From NCBI GenBank assembly GCA_049840475.1, contig JASGKX010000003.1, positions 434,001-498,000 of the forward strand: a DNA stretch of 64,000 bases. Direction: 5' to 3'. The notes below the pieces were generated by a model. That model was not told the DNA's origin. It saw only the letters and a program-made list of their open reading frames with translations, and made no database searches. How positions within the stretch are numbered: the stretch's first letter is position 1; the number at the start of each line of letters is the position of its first letter. Position numbers and translations under genes: made by a program. Of the stretch, positions 8,721-17,681 are shown piece by piece. This DNA comes from JBGVSA01 sp049840475. GTDB lineage: Bacteria > Pseudomonadota > Gammaproteobacteria > Burkholderiales > Rhodocyclaceae.

Positions 8721-9064
8721 TGTATGGCTGGCGTCGTTGCGGCCGCGCAATGACGCCTTGCTTGTGCCAAATCCCCTACGCGGCGCAGCAGTTCTCTGTG
8801 TTTGCCTAGCACCGTCCGGTGCGGTTTTCCCTGATCAATGGATATCTCTCGCTGCGACGATTCGCGCTGGCGAGTTCTTTGCTCAACCGCTTCGGGTTGT
8901 GTCGTTGATGCTTGTCAACCGCAATTGCATTAAGTTGTTCCATACGGTACGGTATGGGAATGGGATTTCCCCAGCGTGCCACCTTGGACTAACATCCGCG
9001 CACGGTCATAGAGCCGTGCTGGAAAAGAAATCGGGCGCTTTGGCGCACCCCAAGGAGAGTGACG
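8721..9064. promoter_or_regulatory. Intergenic region with weak terminator and an inverted repeat
   Basis: No convincing gene lies in these 344 bases. Seen: a short hairpin GCACCG/CGGTGC at 8809-8822 followed by GGTTTT may end fdxA transcription. CCATAC (8940-8945) and GTATGG (8952-8957) flank GGTACG and contain two overlapping copies of ACGGT. This palindrome, 108 bases before the CBS-domain gene, could be an operator, but nothing in the window identifies a regulator. Confidence 0.35.
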
Positions 9065-9523
9065 ATGTTGGTTCGCGAAATCCTCGCCATTAAAGGCAAG
9101 GTGCTGTACACCACCGCTCCGCAACGCACGCTGGCAGAAGCAGTGGCGGTGATGAATGACCAGGATGTGGGGTCGCTCGTTGTGATGGAGAGCGGGGCCA
9201 TGGTGGGCATGCTGACTTTCCGCGAAGTGCTGGCCGCGATAGGGCGTGCCGGTGCCAATTGGGAGTTGGCTACGGTGAGCGAAGCGATGATCCGCGAGCC
9301 GCGAGTCGGTACGGCCCAGATGGAACTCGACGAGTTGCGTCGCCAGATGATCAATCACCATCAACGCTACCTGCCCATCATGGAAGGCAGCATGTTGCTT
9401 GGCGTGATCTCGTTCCACGACGTGGCGCGCGCGGTGCTGGAAGAGCAGAGCTTCGAGAACCGCATGCTGAAGAATTACATCCGCAATTGGCCTGAGACCG
9501 AAGCGGACGGGTCGCACGAATAG
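9065..9523 (+). CDS. CBS-domain pair protein
   Basis: Small soluble protein made of a tandem CBS (Bateman) module, which in other proteins senses adenosine nucleotides. Seen: 152 residues, first CBS at about 8-62 (with ALAEAVAVMNDQDVGSLVV-like core) and second at about 75-128 (LDELRRQMINHHQRYLPIM-like core). No enzyme or channel domain is attached. The ATG at 9065 is chosen because AAGGAGA lies 7-8 bases upstream, whereas the GTG at 9059 overlaps that site. Target unknown. Confidence 0.88.
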   Translation: MLVREILAIKGKVLYTTAPQRTLAEAVAVMNDQDVGSLVVMESGAMVGMLTFREVLAAIGRAGANWELATVSEAMIREPRVGTAQMELDELRRQMINHHQRYLPIMEGSMLLGVISFHDVARAVLEEQSFENRMLKNYIRNWPETEADGSHE

Positions 9524-9707
9524 TTGCTGCGTTTTGCCGCTACAGATAATCGTGGTGGGCGGGCGCCGTAACGGCTGACGGCGGCCTGGACTGGGTGAGT
9601 GCTAGGGATTTGCCGGGCGTTGGCTGGTTTGCCGACGTGCCGGTGCGATCGAGCGCATCGATCGGATGAGTGGAAACAACATAAACACCTCAATCGAGGA
9701 GACAGCC

Positions 9708-11386
9708 GTGGAAAAGGTGTGGCTCAAGAGCTACCCCAAAGGGGTGCCTGCCGAAGTAGACCTGCAAGAGTTTCGATCGCTCGGGCATTTGTTCGAGACC
9801 GGCGCGGCGCGCTGGTCCGATCGCGTGGCCTATATCAATATGGGCAAGAGTCTGACGTATGCCGAACTGGATCGCCTGTCGGCTGCCTTCGGAAGCTACC
9901 TCCAGAACACGCTGAAGCTACCTCGGGGCGCGCGCGTCGCCCTGATGATGCCCAATCTCCTGCAGTACCCGGTATGTCTTTGGGGGGCGCTGCGCGCTGG
10001 CTATACCGTCGTCGAACTGCAATCCGCTCTATACCCCGCGCGAACTCGAACACCAACTCAAGGATTCGGGCGCGCATGCGATTGTCATCGTTGAAAATTT
10101 CGCACATACGCTGGCTGACGTTATCGAAAAGACAGACGTCAAACACGTCGTGCTGACTACTATTGGCGACATGCTTGGCGCCAAGGGATGGTTGGTGGAT
10201 TTTGTTATCCGGTACGTCAAGAAGATGGTGCCGCCGTGGCGTCTGGATGGATACGTGCGCTTCAATGATGCGTTGGCGCGCGGCGAGGCCGGCAAACTGC
10301 AGCCAGTAGAGGTTACGCACGACAACATTGCGTTCCTACAATATACCGGCGGTACGACGGGTGTGGCCAAGGGCGCGATGCTCTCGCACGGCAATATCAT
10401 CGCCAACCTGCAGCAGGCACACGCGTGGGTGCGCCCGTATCTGCATGATGGCGCCGAGGTGATCATCACGGCGCTGCCGCTGTATCACATCTTCTCGCTC
10501 ACCGCGAACTGCCTGACGTTCTTCAAGATCGGCGCCACCAACGTGCTGATCACCAATCCCAAGGACATCCCGGGCTTCGTCAAAGAACTCAAAAAGTACC
10601 CGTTCTCAGCAATTACCGGCGTCAATACGCTGTTCAATGCGCTGCTCAATAACCCGGATTTCGCTTCGCTCGACTTCTCGCGGTTGCGGGTTGCGTTGGG
10701 GGGCGGGATGGCTGTCCAGCACGCGGTGGCTGAGCGCTGGAAAAAGGTGACAGGCTGCACGTTGGCCGAGGCCTATGGTCTGACGGAGACGTCTCCGGCT
10801 GTGTGCGTCAATCCGTTGGATGTGGCCGATTTCACAGGCTCGATCGGCCTGCCAGTGCCGTTCGACCGAAATCTCCATCCGCGATGAAGATGGCCAGGAG
10901 CTCGGCGTTGGCCAGGCCGGTGAGTTGTGCGTGCGTGGCCCGCAAGTGATGAAGGGCTACTACCGGCGTCCGGACGAAACCGCACGCGTCATGACCGAAG
11001 ACGGCTATCTGCGCACCGGCGACATCGCCGTGGTGGACGACGCTGGCTTCGTGCGAATCGTCGATCGTAAGAAAGACATGATCCTGGTGTCCGGCTTCAA
11101 TGTGTATCCGAATGAAGTCGAAGATGTCGTAGCCACTCACCCTGGCGTGCTGGAAGTCGCCGCCGTGGGGGTGCCGGACGAGCGGGCTGGCGAGGCCGTC
11201 AAGCTGTTCGTGGTACGCAAGGACCCGTCGGTAGATGCCGATTCGATCATCGCCCACTGCCGGGCCAACCTTGCTGCGTACAAAGTGCCACGGTCGGTGG
11301 AGTTCCGCGAAGAACTGCCCAAGACCAACGTCGGCAAGATTCTGCGCCGCGCTCTGCGCGACGAAGTGCTCAAGAAAGCGGCGTGA
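9708..11386 (+). CDS. fadD: Long-chain fatty acid-CoA ligase (frame-disrupted by two insertions)
   Basis: Activates fatty acids with ATP and CoA. Seen: three successive reading frames together give an intact FadD: YTGGTTGVAKGAMLSH (AMP-binding P-loop), YGLTETSPAV and the C-terminal KDMILVSGFNVYPNEVED. One extra base in GTCGAAC at 10011-10017 interrupts TVV|NCNPLYTPREL, and one in GTTCGAC at 10860-10866 interrupts LPVP|STEISIRDEDG. Removing both gives 558 residues, the normal length. GTG at 9708, with GAGGAG 6 bases upstream, is the likely start. The flawless remainder suggests sequence error over decay, but a recent pseudogene is possible. Confidence 0.85.
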
Positions 11387-11480
11387 ACGTCGATATAGTT
11401 CGTTCGTACAGCTTGTGCAGGGCGATGGCTTGTGATTCAATCGCCCCTGCGTTTCTCACTTGGGTTTGACCCGCACTACC

Positions 11481-11579
11481 GTGAACCTCGCCGACTTCCG
11501 CACCTTCGACTTCGCTGCTGCCGCTAACGCGGTTGTAGTAGTCGTACGCGTAGTAGGCGTAGGCGGCCTCGCGCTGTAA
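11481..11579 (+). CDS. ilvBN operon leader peptide (IvbL-like)
   Basis: Seen: a 32-codon frame starting at GTG (MNLADFRTFDF...) whose C-terminal half reads AVVVVVRVVGVGGLAL before TAA, eight of these sixteen codons being valine. A GNRA-capped terminator follows 27 bases later and then ilvB. Known: the E. coli ilvBN leader IvbL has a similar valine-rich run (AVVVVRVVVVVG) and controls the operon by ribosome stalling at valine/leucine codons. No strong ribosome binding site precedes the GTG. Function is inferred from composition and position. Confidence 0.8.
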   Translation: MNLADFRTFDFAAAANAVVVVVRVVGVGGLAL

Positions 11580-11644
11580 CGGGTACGGATCGAACCAAAA
11601 GTCTCCAACCCCGCCGGCGCGAGCCGAGCGGGGTTCATTTTTTT
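11564..11644 (+). promoter_or_regulatory. ilvBN attenuator: antiterminator and terminator
   Basis: Seen: AACCCCGC (11607-11614) plus CGGC (11615-11618) pair with GCCG (11623-11626) and GCGGGGTT (11628-11635) around a GCGA tetraloop with one bulged A, followed by seven T at 11638-11644. Also seen: CGGCCTCGCGC (11564-11574, last codons of the leader peptide) can pair with GCGCGAGCCG (11617-11626), ten pairs with one bulge, which would break the terminator. Inference: a ribosome stalled at the valine codons leaves 11564-11574 free and permits readthrough; one reaching the stop codon covers it and lets the terminator form. Confidence 0.8.
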
Positions 11645-11694
11645 GTACCTCCCCTCGGTCTTGTGATGCCGGCACGAATAGAAGGATGCGTGCC

Positions 11695-13356
11695 ATGCGA
11701 CTCACCGGAGCTCAGCTCATTGTCCGCCTGCTGGAACAGCAGGGGATTTCCATCGTCGCCGGTATTCCCGGCGGTGCTGCCCTTCCGTTGTATGACGCTT
11801 TCTCGCAAAGCACCATCCGGCACGTGCTCGCGCGCCACGAACAAGGTGCCGGGTTCATTGCCCAGGGGATCGCTCGCGTCACAGGCCGTGCGGCTGTCTG
11901 CATGGCGTCCAGTGGTCCCGGTGCGACCAACCTGCTGACGGCAATCGCTGACGCCAAGCTCGATTCGATCCCCGTGGTGTGCATTACCGGTCAGGTGCCG
12001 CTGGGCATGATCGGCACGGATGCGTTCCAAGAGGTCGATACCTACGGCATCAGCATTCCGGTTACCAAGCACAACTACCTTGTGCGCGATGTTCGCGAGC
12101 TGTTGCGAGTCATTCCCGAAGCCTTCCGGATTGCCGAATCGGGTCGCCCCGGCCCGGTGTGGATCGATATTCCGAAAGATGTGCAGACAGCCAGCATCGA
12201 CATCGATGAGCTTCCTGTGCCGGGTTGTGCCGCCGCCGTGCCCGCGATCGATATCGAAGGCATCGAGCGCGCCGCACAGATGATCAATGCCTCACAGCGC
12301 CCGGTGATGTACATCGGCGGCGGCGTCATCCAATCGGGCGCGTCAGAGGCCGCCGTGATGTTGGCCGAGCAGGCCGCGCTACCCACGACTTCCACGCTGA
12401 TGGCGCTGGGTGCCATGCCCACGGACCACCCGTTGTCGCTGGGCATGCTGGGCATGCACGCGGCGCGCTTTACCAATTTCGTGCTGGAAGAGGCCGACCT
12501 GCTGATTGTCTTGGGCGCGCGTTTCGATGATCGCGCCATCGGTAAGGCCGAAAAATTCTGTCCCAACGCCAACATCATCCACATCGATATCGATCCTGCT
12601 GAACTGGGCAAGATCCGCCGGCCGCATGTGGCAATCCACGGTGACGTGGGGCAGGCGTTGCAGATGCTGTTGCCGCGCGTGACGATTACCTTGCGCAAAG
12701 AATGGCTCTCGCGTGTAGCCAGCCTCAAGACCGCACATCCGCTTGCCATGCCCGAAGTGGACGATCCGCGCAGCCACTACGGTCTGGTGCGCGCAGTGGC
12801 GTCGCTGCTCGATGATGAAGCCGTCATTGCCACCGACGTGGGGCAGCATCAGATGTGGGTGGCGCAGGCCTATCCGTTTGCACGGCCGCGCCAATGGCTG
12901 ACCTCTGGCGGCCTCGGTACGATGGGTTTTGGCCTGCCGGCCGCCATCGGTGCGGCGCTGGCAGAACCGTCGCGGACGGTTGTGTGCTTCTCTGGCGACG
13001 GCAGTCTGCAGATGAACATCCAGGAACTGGCGACAGCCGTCGAGGAGGGGGCCAACGTCAAGATTGTGCTGATGAACAATCAGTCGCTTGGTCTGGTGCA
13101 TCAGCAGCAGGATCTGTTCTACGGCAAGCGCGTGTTTGCTGCGGACTATCGACGTCGCATGGATTTCATCTGCATTGCGCAGGGTTTTGGGCTCGACGCC
13201 TTTGATCTCGATGCCGCCGAAGATCCGCTCGTCATGTTGCGCACCGCGTTGCGTGCGAACGGACCGTGCCTCATCCACGCGTCGATCGATGTGGCGCAGA
13301 AAGTGTTCCCCATGGTGCCGCCGGGAGCGGCCAATACCGAAATGATCGGAGGCTGA
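11695..13356 (+). CDS. ilvB: Acetolactate synthase large subunit (AHAS I type)
   Basis: Thiamine-diphosphate and FAD enzyme that condenses pyruvate to acetolactate (valine/leucine) or with 2-ketobutyrate (isoleucine). Seen: 553 residues, catalytic glutamate in ARHEQGAGFIAQG, and the thiamine-diphosphate motif GDGSLQMN...NN in the C-terminal third. AAGG ends 9 bases before the ATG at 11695, better placed than the in-frame ATG at 11686. The small partner ilvN follows after one base. The valine-rich leader and attenuator upstream, and the IlvN-size partner, make this resemble the enteric ilvBN isozyme rather than ilvIH. Confidence 0.92.
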   Translation: MRLTGAQLIVRLLEQQGISIVAGIPGGAALPLYDAFSQSTIRHVLARHEQGAGFIAQGIARVTGRAAVCMASSGPGATNLLTAIADAKLDSIPVVCITGQVPLGMIGTDAFQEVDTYGISIPVTKHNYLVRDVRELLRVIPEAFRIAESGRPGPVWIDIPKDVQTASIDIDELPVPGCAAAVPAIDIEGIERAAQMINASQRPVMYIGGGVIQSGASEAAVMLAEQAALPTTSTLMALGAMPTDHPLSLGMLGMHAARFTNFVLEEADLLIVLGARFDDRAIGKAEKFCPNANIIHIDIDPAELGKIRRPHVAIHGDVGQALQMLLPRVTITLRKEWLSRVASLKTAHPLAMPEVDDPRSHYGLVRAVASLLDDEAVIATDVGQHQMWVAQAYPFARPRQWLTSGGLGTMGFGLPAAIGAALAEPSRTVVCFSGDGSLQMNIQELATAVEEGANVKIVLMNNQSLGLVHQQQDLFYGKRVFAADYRRRMDFICIAQGFGLDAFDLDAAEDPLVMLRTALRANGPCLIHASIDVAQKVFPMVPPGAANTEMIGG

Positions 13357-13357
13357 G

Positions 13358-13642
13358 ATGAGCGACAACAAAGTGGTGCTGGAACTGGCTGTGCGCAATC
13401 ACGCGGGCGTCATGTCGCATGTGTGTGGCCTGTTCGCGCGGCGCGCCTTCAACGTCGAAGGTATTTTGTGCATGCCGATCGGGCATGGGGATGAGAGCCG
13501 CATCTGGCTGTCAGTGCGCGACGATGCACGCTTGCCCCAAATGGTGAGCCAGGTCGAAAAGCTCGAAGACGTCCTGTCAGTGAGTCGTCACGGCGCAGAA
13601 CACCGTATCTTCGAGCAGCTCGAAGCGTTCTTCATGCATTGA
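13358..13642 (+). CDS. ilvN: Acetolactate synthase small (regulatory) subunit
   Basis: ACT-domain regulatory subunit that activates IlvB and confers valine feedback. Seen: 94 residues forming one ACT domain (LELAVRNHAGVMSHVCGLFARRAFNVEGI); it is as short as enteric IlvN and lacks the C-terminal extension of IlvH. The start lies one base after the ilvB stop, implying translational coupling. Its last 11 bases overlap the convergent histidine kinase gene. Confidence 0.92.
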   Translation: MSDNKVVLELAVRNHAGVMSHVCGLFARRAFNVEGILCMPIGHGDESRIWLSVRDDARLPQMVSQVEKLEDVLSVSRHGAEHRIFEQLEAFFMH

Positions 13643-15413
13643 CGCCAATGGGGTCGGCGGGCGCGATCAGTGGCATGCGGATGGTGAAGCGCGTGCCCTG
13701 GCCGCGCACGCTTTGCACCGAGATTTCGCCGCCGAGCGGACCTGTCACGATGTTGTAGATGATGTTGAGCCCGAGCCCTGCACCACTGCGGCCAAGCCGA
13801 GTCGTGAAGAACGGATCGAAGATGCGCGACAGATTCTCCGGTGCAATGCCGTCGCCATCGTCACTGACTTGCAGGACGACGTTTTCGTCGTCGCGGTGCG
13901 CTTCGATTTGAATGATGCCGGCACGCCCGTCCGGGTAACCGTGGGCGACAGCGTTTTGCACCAGGTTCATGAGCATCTGGTCCACGAGCCCTGGGTAGCC
14001 GTCGAGTTCGATGTGCAGCGGCACCGATGAGCGTAGCTTCAAACCGGCCTGTGCCAGCGTCGGCTGCAGCGTGACGGCCAGGTCGTGGATGCTGGTGTTC
14101 AGACGGAAGCGGCGCCGATGTTCGGTGCTGCGATCCGCCGCGACTTGACGGAAGCTGGTGACTAATTCGGACGCGCGTTCAAGACTGTGCTGGATGATGT
14201 CGCTGGCTTGGGCGAGATCATCCAATGCGGCGAGCCATTCGGAACGCCGAATCGTCTGCTGTTCGCGCAAAGCCCGCGTGCGACGAGTCAGTGCGGTCGC
14301 GGCCAACATGCTGTTGCCCAGCGGTGTATTCAGCTCATGCGCGACGCCCGCGACAAGACCGCCGAGCGCGGCGAGCTTCTCGCTGCGAACAAGTTGGTCC
14401 TGCGCTTTCTTGAGTGTCTCAAGCGTGTCGGTGAGCTGGTCGTTGGAAGCCTGTAGTGCTTGCGTACGGGCCAGGACGCGCTTTTCGAGATCGCCGTTCA
14501 GGCTTTCCCTGTCGGCGGCGTCGCGCAGCGCCGACAACACGAGGGCCGAGATGAGCAGCGAGACGAGGATATAGATCAGTCGCTGGCGCGCCGCGTCAGC
14601 CGAGCGCCAGCCTTCCAGTGGCGTCGCAGCCAGCAACCATTCGCCGCCGGGCAGCGTCAGCGGTGTGGTGACTGGGTCATCGGCAAAGACATCGTCGTCC
14701 CCGAAGAACACCGGCCCACTTGCACCCGTACCGTCACGTCCGCGTATCGCGATCTGAATGCCCTCCATGACAGGCGCCAATCCGATTGCTGTCTTGAGCT
14801 TGTTCCAGTCAACGACCAGGCTGAGCAGTCCCCAGTAGCTGCCATCGGCCAAAAAGACGGGCGTGCGGGCTACCAGTCCTTGACCGCCCTGAACAAGCGA
14901 GACGGGGCCAGCCACGACTGTCTGTCGTGTCTCGATGGCACGCCGCACACTGGGCCATTGATCGGGCTGACTGGGGTAATACAGGCCGAGTGCTTTGCGG
15001 TTGTCCTGAAGGGGGTGGATCCAGCGCAGTCGATTGTCGGGCGCGATACCGATGTTGCGGATATTGCGACCGTTGGCATAGAGCGCCGATAGCAGCGCGT
15101 TGGCGTGGGCTTCGGTCAGGCCGCCTTCCTGTGCGCTGACGTAGGCGACAAGGCCCGAAGTCAGAAACAGCGTGCTGTTCAGTTCGGTCTCGAGTTTTGC
15201 TCGTACGTGTGCCAGCTTGCTGGTGACGAGCGTGCGCGCGCTTTCGTATTGGCGAGCCTGGTTGAGCCGTAGCACGATTTCGCCCGTGCAGAGCAGGCTG
15301 ACGAGGACAACGCCAACCATCAGGCGGCGCCAAAATGGCACGACAGCAACAGTCGTGGCGCCACGCCGAAGGAATGACGCGGGTCGGGTTGAGGGCAGGG
15401 CGGTAATCTGCAA
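13632..15413 (-). CDS. CHASE-domain sensor histidine kinase (orphan)
   Basis: Membrane sensor kinase of unknown signal. Seen: 593 residues; a transmembrane helix at about 30-47; an extracytoplasmic CHASE-like domain (about 75-250, with IRNIGIAPDNRLRWIHPL); a second helix at about 276-294; a coiled coil; an H-box with VAHELNTPLGN; and an HATPase domain with N box, DDGDGIAPENL and GAGLGLNI. No response regulator is adjacent, so the partner must be encoded elsewhere. It converges with and overlaps ilvN by 11 bases and is divergent from aroC. Confidence 0.9.
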   Translation of the reverse strand: MQITALPSTRPASFLRRGATTVAVVPFWRRLMVGVVLVSLLCTGEIVLRLNQARQYESARTLVTSKLAHVRAKLETELNSTLFLTSGLVAYVSAQEGGLTEAHANALLSALYANGRNIRNIGIAPDNRLRWIHPLQDNRKALGLYYPSQPDQWPSVRRAIETRQTVVAGPVSLVQGGQGLVARTPVFLADGSYWGLLSLVVDWNKLKTAIGLAPVMEGIQIAIRGRDGTGASGPVFFGDDDVFADDPVTTPLTLPGGEWLLAATPLEGWRSADAARQRLIYILVSLLISALVLSALRDAADRESLNGDLEKRVLARTQALQASNDQLTDTLETLKKAQDQLVRSEKLAALGGLVAGVAHELNTPLGNSMLAATALTRRTRALREQQTIRRSEWLAALDDLAQASDIIQHSLERASELVTSFRQVAADRSTEHRRRFRLNTSIHDLAVTLQPTLAQAGLKLRSSVPLHIELDGYPGLVDQMLMNLVQNAVAHGYPDGRAGIIQIEAHRDDENVVLQVSDDGDGIAPENLSRIFDPFFTTRLGRSGAGLGLNIIYNIVTGPLGGEISVQSVRGQGTRFTIRMPLIAPADPIGVNA

Positions 15414-15607
15414 GCTCCGTCGGGTTGTCGGATGGCCTTGGCGGCTCTCGTTTCGGGCGGCGATATGCTAAGGCAATTCGTATGCCGGTGCGCCGGAATA
15501 TGGCACGCTGGCGTTCGCAGAGCGCCGGACGGTACGGGGCCGCGTGGTGCCTTGCCGCATGCTAAAATCACGGCCCCCGACAGACACGTACTGGACGCAA
15601 GAAAGCC

Positions 15608-16740
15608 ATGTCAGGCAGCACTCTGGGTACCTTGTTTACCGTCACCTCATTCGGCGAGTCGCATGGCGCAGCCATCGGTTGCGTCGTGGATGGTTGTCCC
15701 CGGGACTGGCGCTGACCGAAGCGGATATCCAGCTCGAACTGGACCGTCGCAAGCCGGGCACCTCGCGCCACGTCACGCAGCGCAAGGAGCCGGATACCGT
15801 CGAGATTCTCTCCGGCGTCTTTGAAGGCAAGACCACCGGCACGCCGATCGCACTGTTGATCCGCAACCAGGACCAGCGCAGCGGCGACTATTCCAAGATC
15901 GCCAACACCTTCCGTCCCGGTCACGCCGACTACACCTACGAGCATAAGTACGGTGTGCGCGATTACCGTGGCGGTGGCCGCTCGTCGGCGCGCGAAACCG
16001 CAGTGCGCGTCGCGGCTGGCGCTATCGCCAAGAAATGGCTGGCGGAAAAGCACGGTATCGTCATCCGTGCGTGGATGAGCCAGTTGGGCGAAATCGCGAT
16101 TCCGTTCAAGAGCTGGGAGCATGTCTCAGAGAACGCCTTCTTCGCGCCGAATGCGGAGATCGTCCCCGAACTGGAAGCGTACATGGATCGCATCCGGGCT
16201 GAACGCGACTCGATCGGCGCCCGCATCGACGTCATCGCCACGGGAGTCCCGCCAGGTTGGGGCGAGCCGGTCTACGATCGCCTGGATGCCGACATCGCCT
16301 ACGCGATGATGAGCATCAACGCCGTCAAGGGGGTCGAAATCGGTGACGGCTTCGGCGTGATTCCGCAGCGCGGTTCTGTGCATGGTGACGAACTCACGCC
16401 GGCCGGTTTCTTGTCCAATCATGCCGGCGGCATTCTCGGCGGTATCTCCAGTGGGCAGGACGTGCGAGTGTCGATGGCCATCAAGCCGACCTCGTCGATT
16501 CCGCAGAACCGACGCTCGATCGATCGCGACGGCAACCCGGTCGAGATGATGACTACGGGTCGCCATGACCCGTGCGTGGGGATTCGCGCGGCGCCCGTCG
16601 CCGAAGCAATGTTGGCGCTGGTGCTGATCGATCACGCTCTGCGGCAACGCGCTCAGAATGCTGATATCGCACCGCACGCGCCCCGGATTGCCGGACTGGC
16701 GCCGGACGGCGTGCAAGACATTCCCAGCCCGAAGGCCTGA
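15608..16740 (+). CDS. aroC: Chorismate synthase (frame-disrupted by one deletion)
   Basis: Converts EPSP to chorismate with reduced FMN, the last shikimate step. Seen: MSGSTLGTLFTVTSFGESHG begins at 15608 after GAAAG, and the frame continues to VVDGCP. One C is then missing in CCCCGGGA (15698-15704), so the read frame stops early, while PGLALTEADIQ... continues intact in the next frame to 16740 with the RNQDQRSGDY and GGRSSARETAVRVAAGA signatures. Restoring one C gives 377 residues. The enzyme is normally indispensable, so a sequence error is the best explanation. The continuous frame from 15544 is not the true N terminus. Confidence 0.93.
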
Positions 16741-16775
16741 TCTTCGGCCCGACACGTCTGCGAGAGGAGGGAGCC

Positions 16776-17625
16776 ATGAAGCACTCGAAACGATGGACGA
16801 CTGCTCGCCTGTTGCTTGCTGGCGGTGCTCTGGCGGTGGTTGCCGCTTGCCAGACGGTACAGACGACCGCACCCGGCACCGTAGGTATCGATCGCAAGCA
16901 GACCGTGTCGCCGCTTGTTGATCGCAGCGAACTGACCCAAGCGGCCGCACTTGAATACCGCCAGACCCTGGATGCAGCGAGCACCAAGGGCCAGCTTGAT
17001 CAGAACAAGGCAATGACCGAGCGCGTGCAGCGCATCGCGGCGAGGCTGATTCCCCAGACGGCGGTATTCCGCCCCGACGCGCAGCAATGGAAGTGGGAGA
17101 CGCACGTCATCTCGTCGAACGAGTTGAACGCGTGGTGCATGCCGGGCGGCAAGATCGCCGTGTATTCGGGCCTGATCGACAAGCTCAAGCTGACTGACGA
17201 CGAAATTGCCGCCGTGATGGGGCACGAAATCGCACACGCGCTGCGCGAACATGCGTGGGAGCGTGCCTCTCAGGCCGCCAACGCCAACCTCGGCATGTCT
17301 ATCGCAGGCGCCTTGCTGGGCGTGGGCGGCGGTGGCATGGATATGGCGGGCATGGCCTATCAGGTGATGTTCGAGCTGCCTAATTCGCGCGGTCAGGAGA
17401 CCGAAGCCGACCGCATCGGTGTCGAGCTGGCCGCCCGTGCTGGATACGACCCGCGCGCAGCCGTGACGCTATGGCAGAAAATGGGGCAGGCCGACAGCGG
17501 CGGAGCGCCACCCAAGTTCCTGTTCGACCCACCCGCCAAGCGCCGAACGCCAGACCGATCTGGCGAATTACGCCCAGCGTGTCATGCCTCTTTACGAATC
17601 AGCGCGGGGCCGCGCTACCAAGTAA
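16776..17625 (+). CDS. M48-family metalloprotease lipoprotein (frame-disrupted)
   Basis: Periplasmic, LoiP/YggG-like zinc protease. Seen: lipoprotein signal with lipobox ending VVAAC at residue 25; HEIAHALREH zinc motif; third ligand in ETEADRIG. After LWQKMGQADSGGAPPKFL an extra base in GTTCGAC (17522-17528) shifts the frame. Without it the protein continues STHPPSAERQTDLANYAQ and ends at the TAA at 17623-17625, 282 residues. As read, the frame runs on into leuC (to 19088); that fusion is an artefact of the shift. GAGAGGAGG precedes the ATG. Confidence 0.88.
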
Positions 17626-17681
17626 CCCCGTCGCGTGAAATAATTGTGAACTTTTCCGCTGAACTGCCTGGAAATTCGAGC

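Noticed and set aside
10000..10880. Programmed ribosomal frameshifting in fadD
   Set aside because: No slippery heptamer, stop-codon stall or stimulatory hairpin is seen at either site, and both shifts are simple single-base insertions.
11370..11705. A 111-codon minus-strand frame over the ilvB leader
   Set aside because: It is the reverse of the valine-rich leader and terminator, and has no motif or ribosome binding site.
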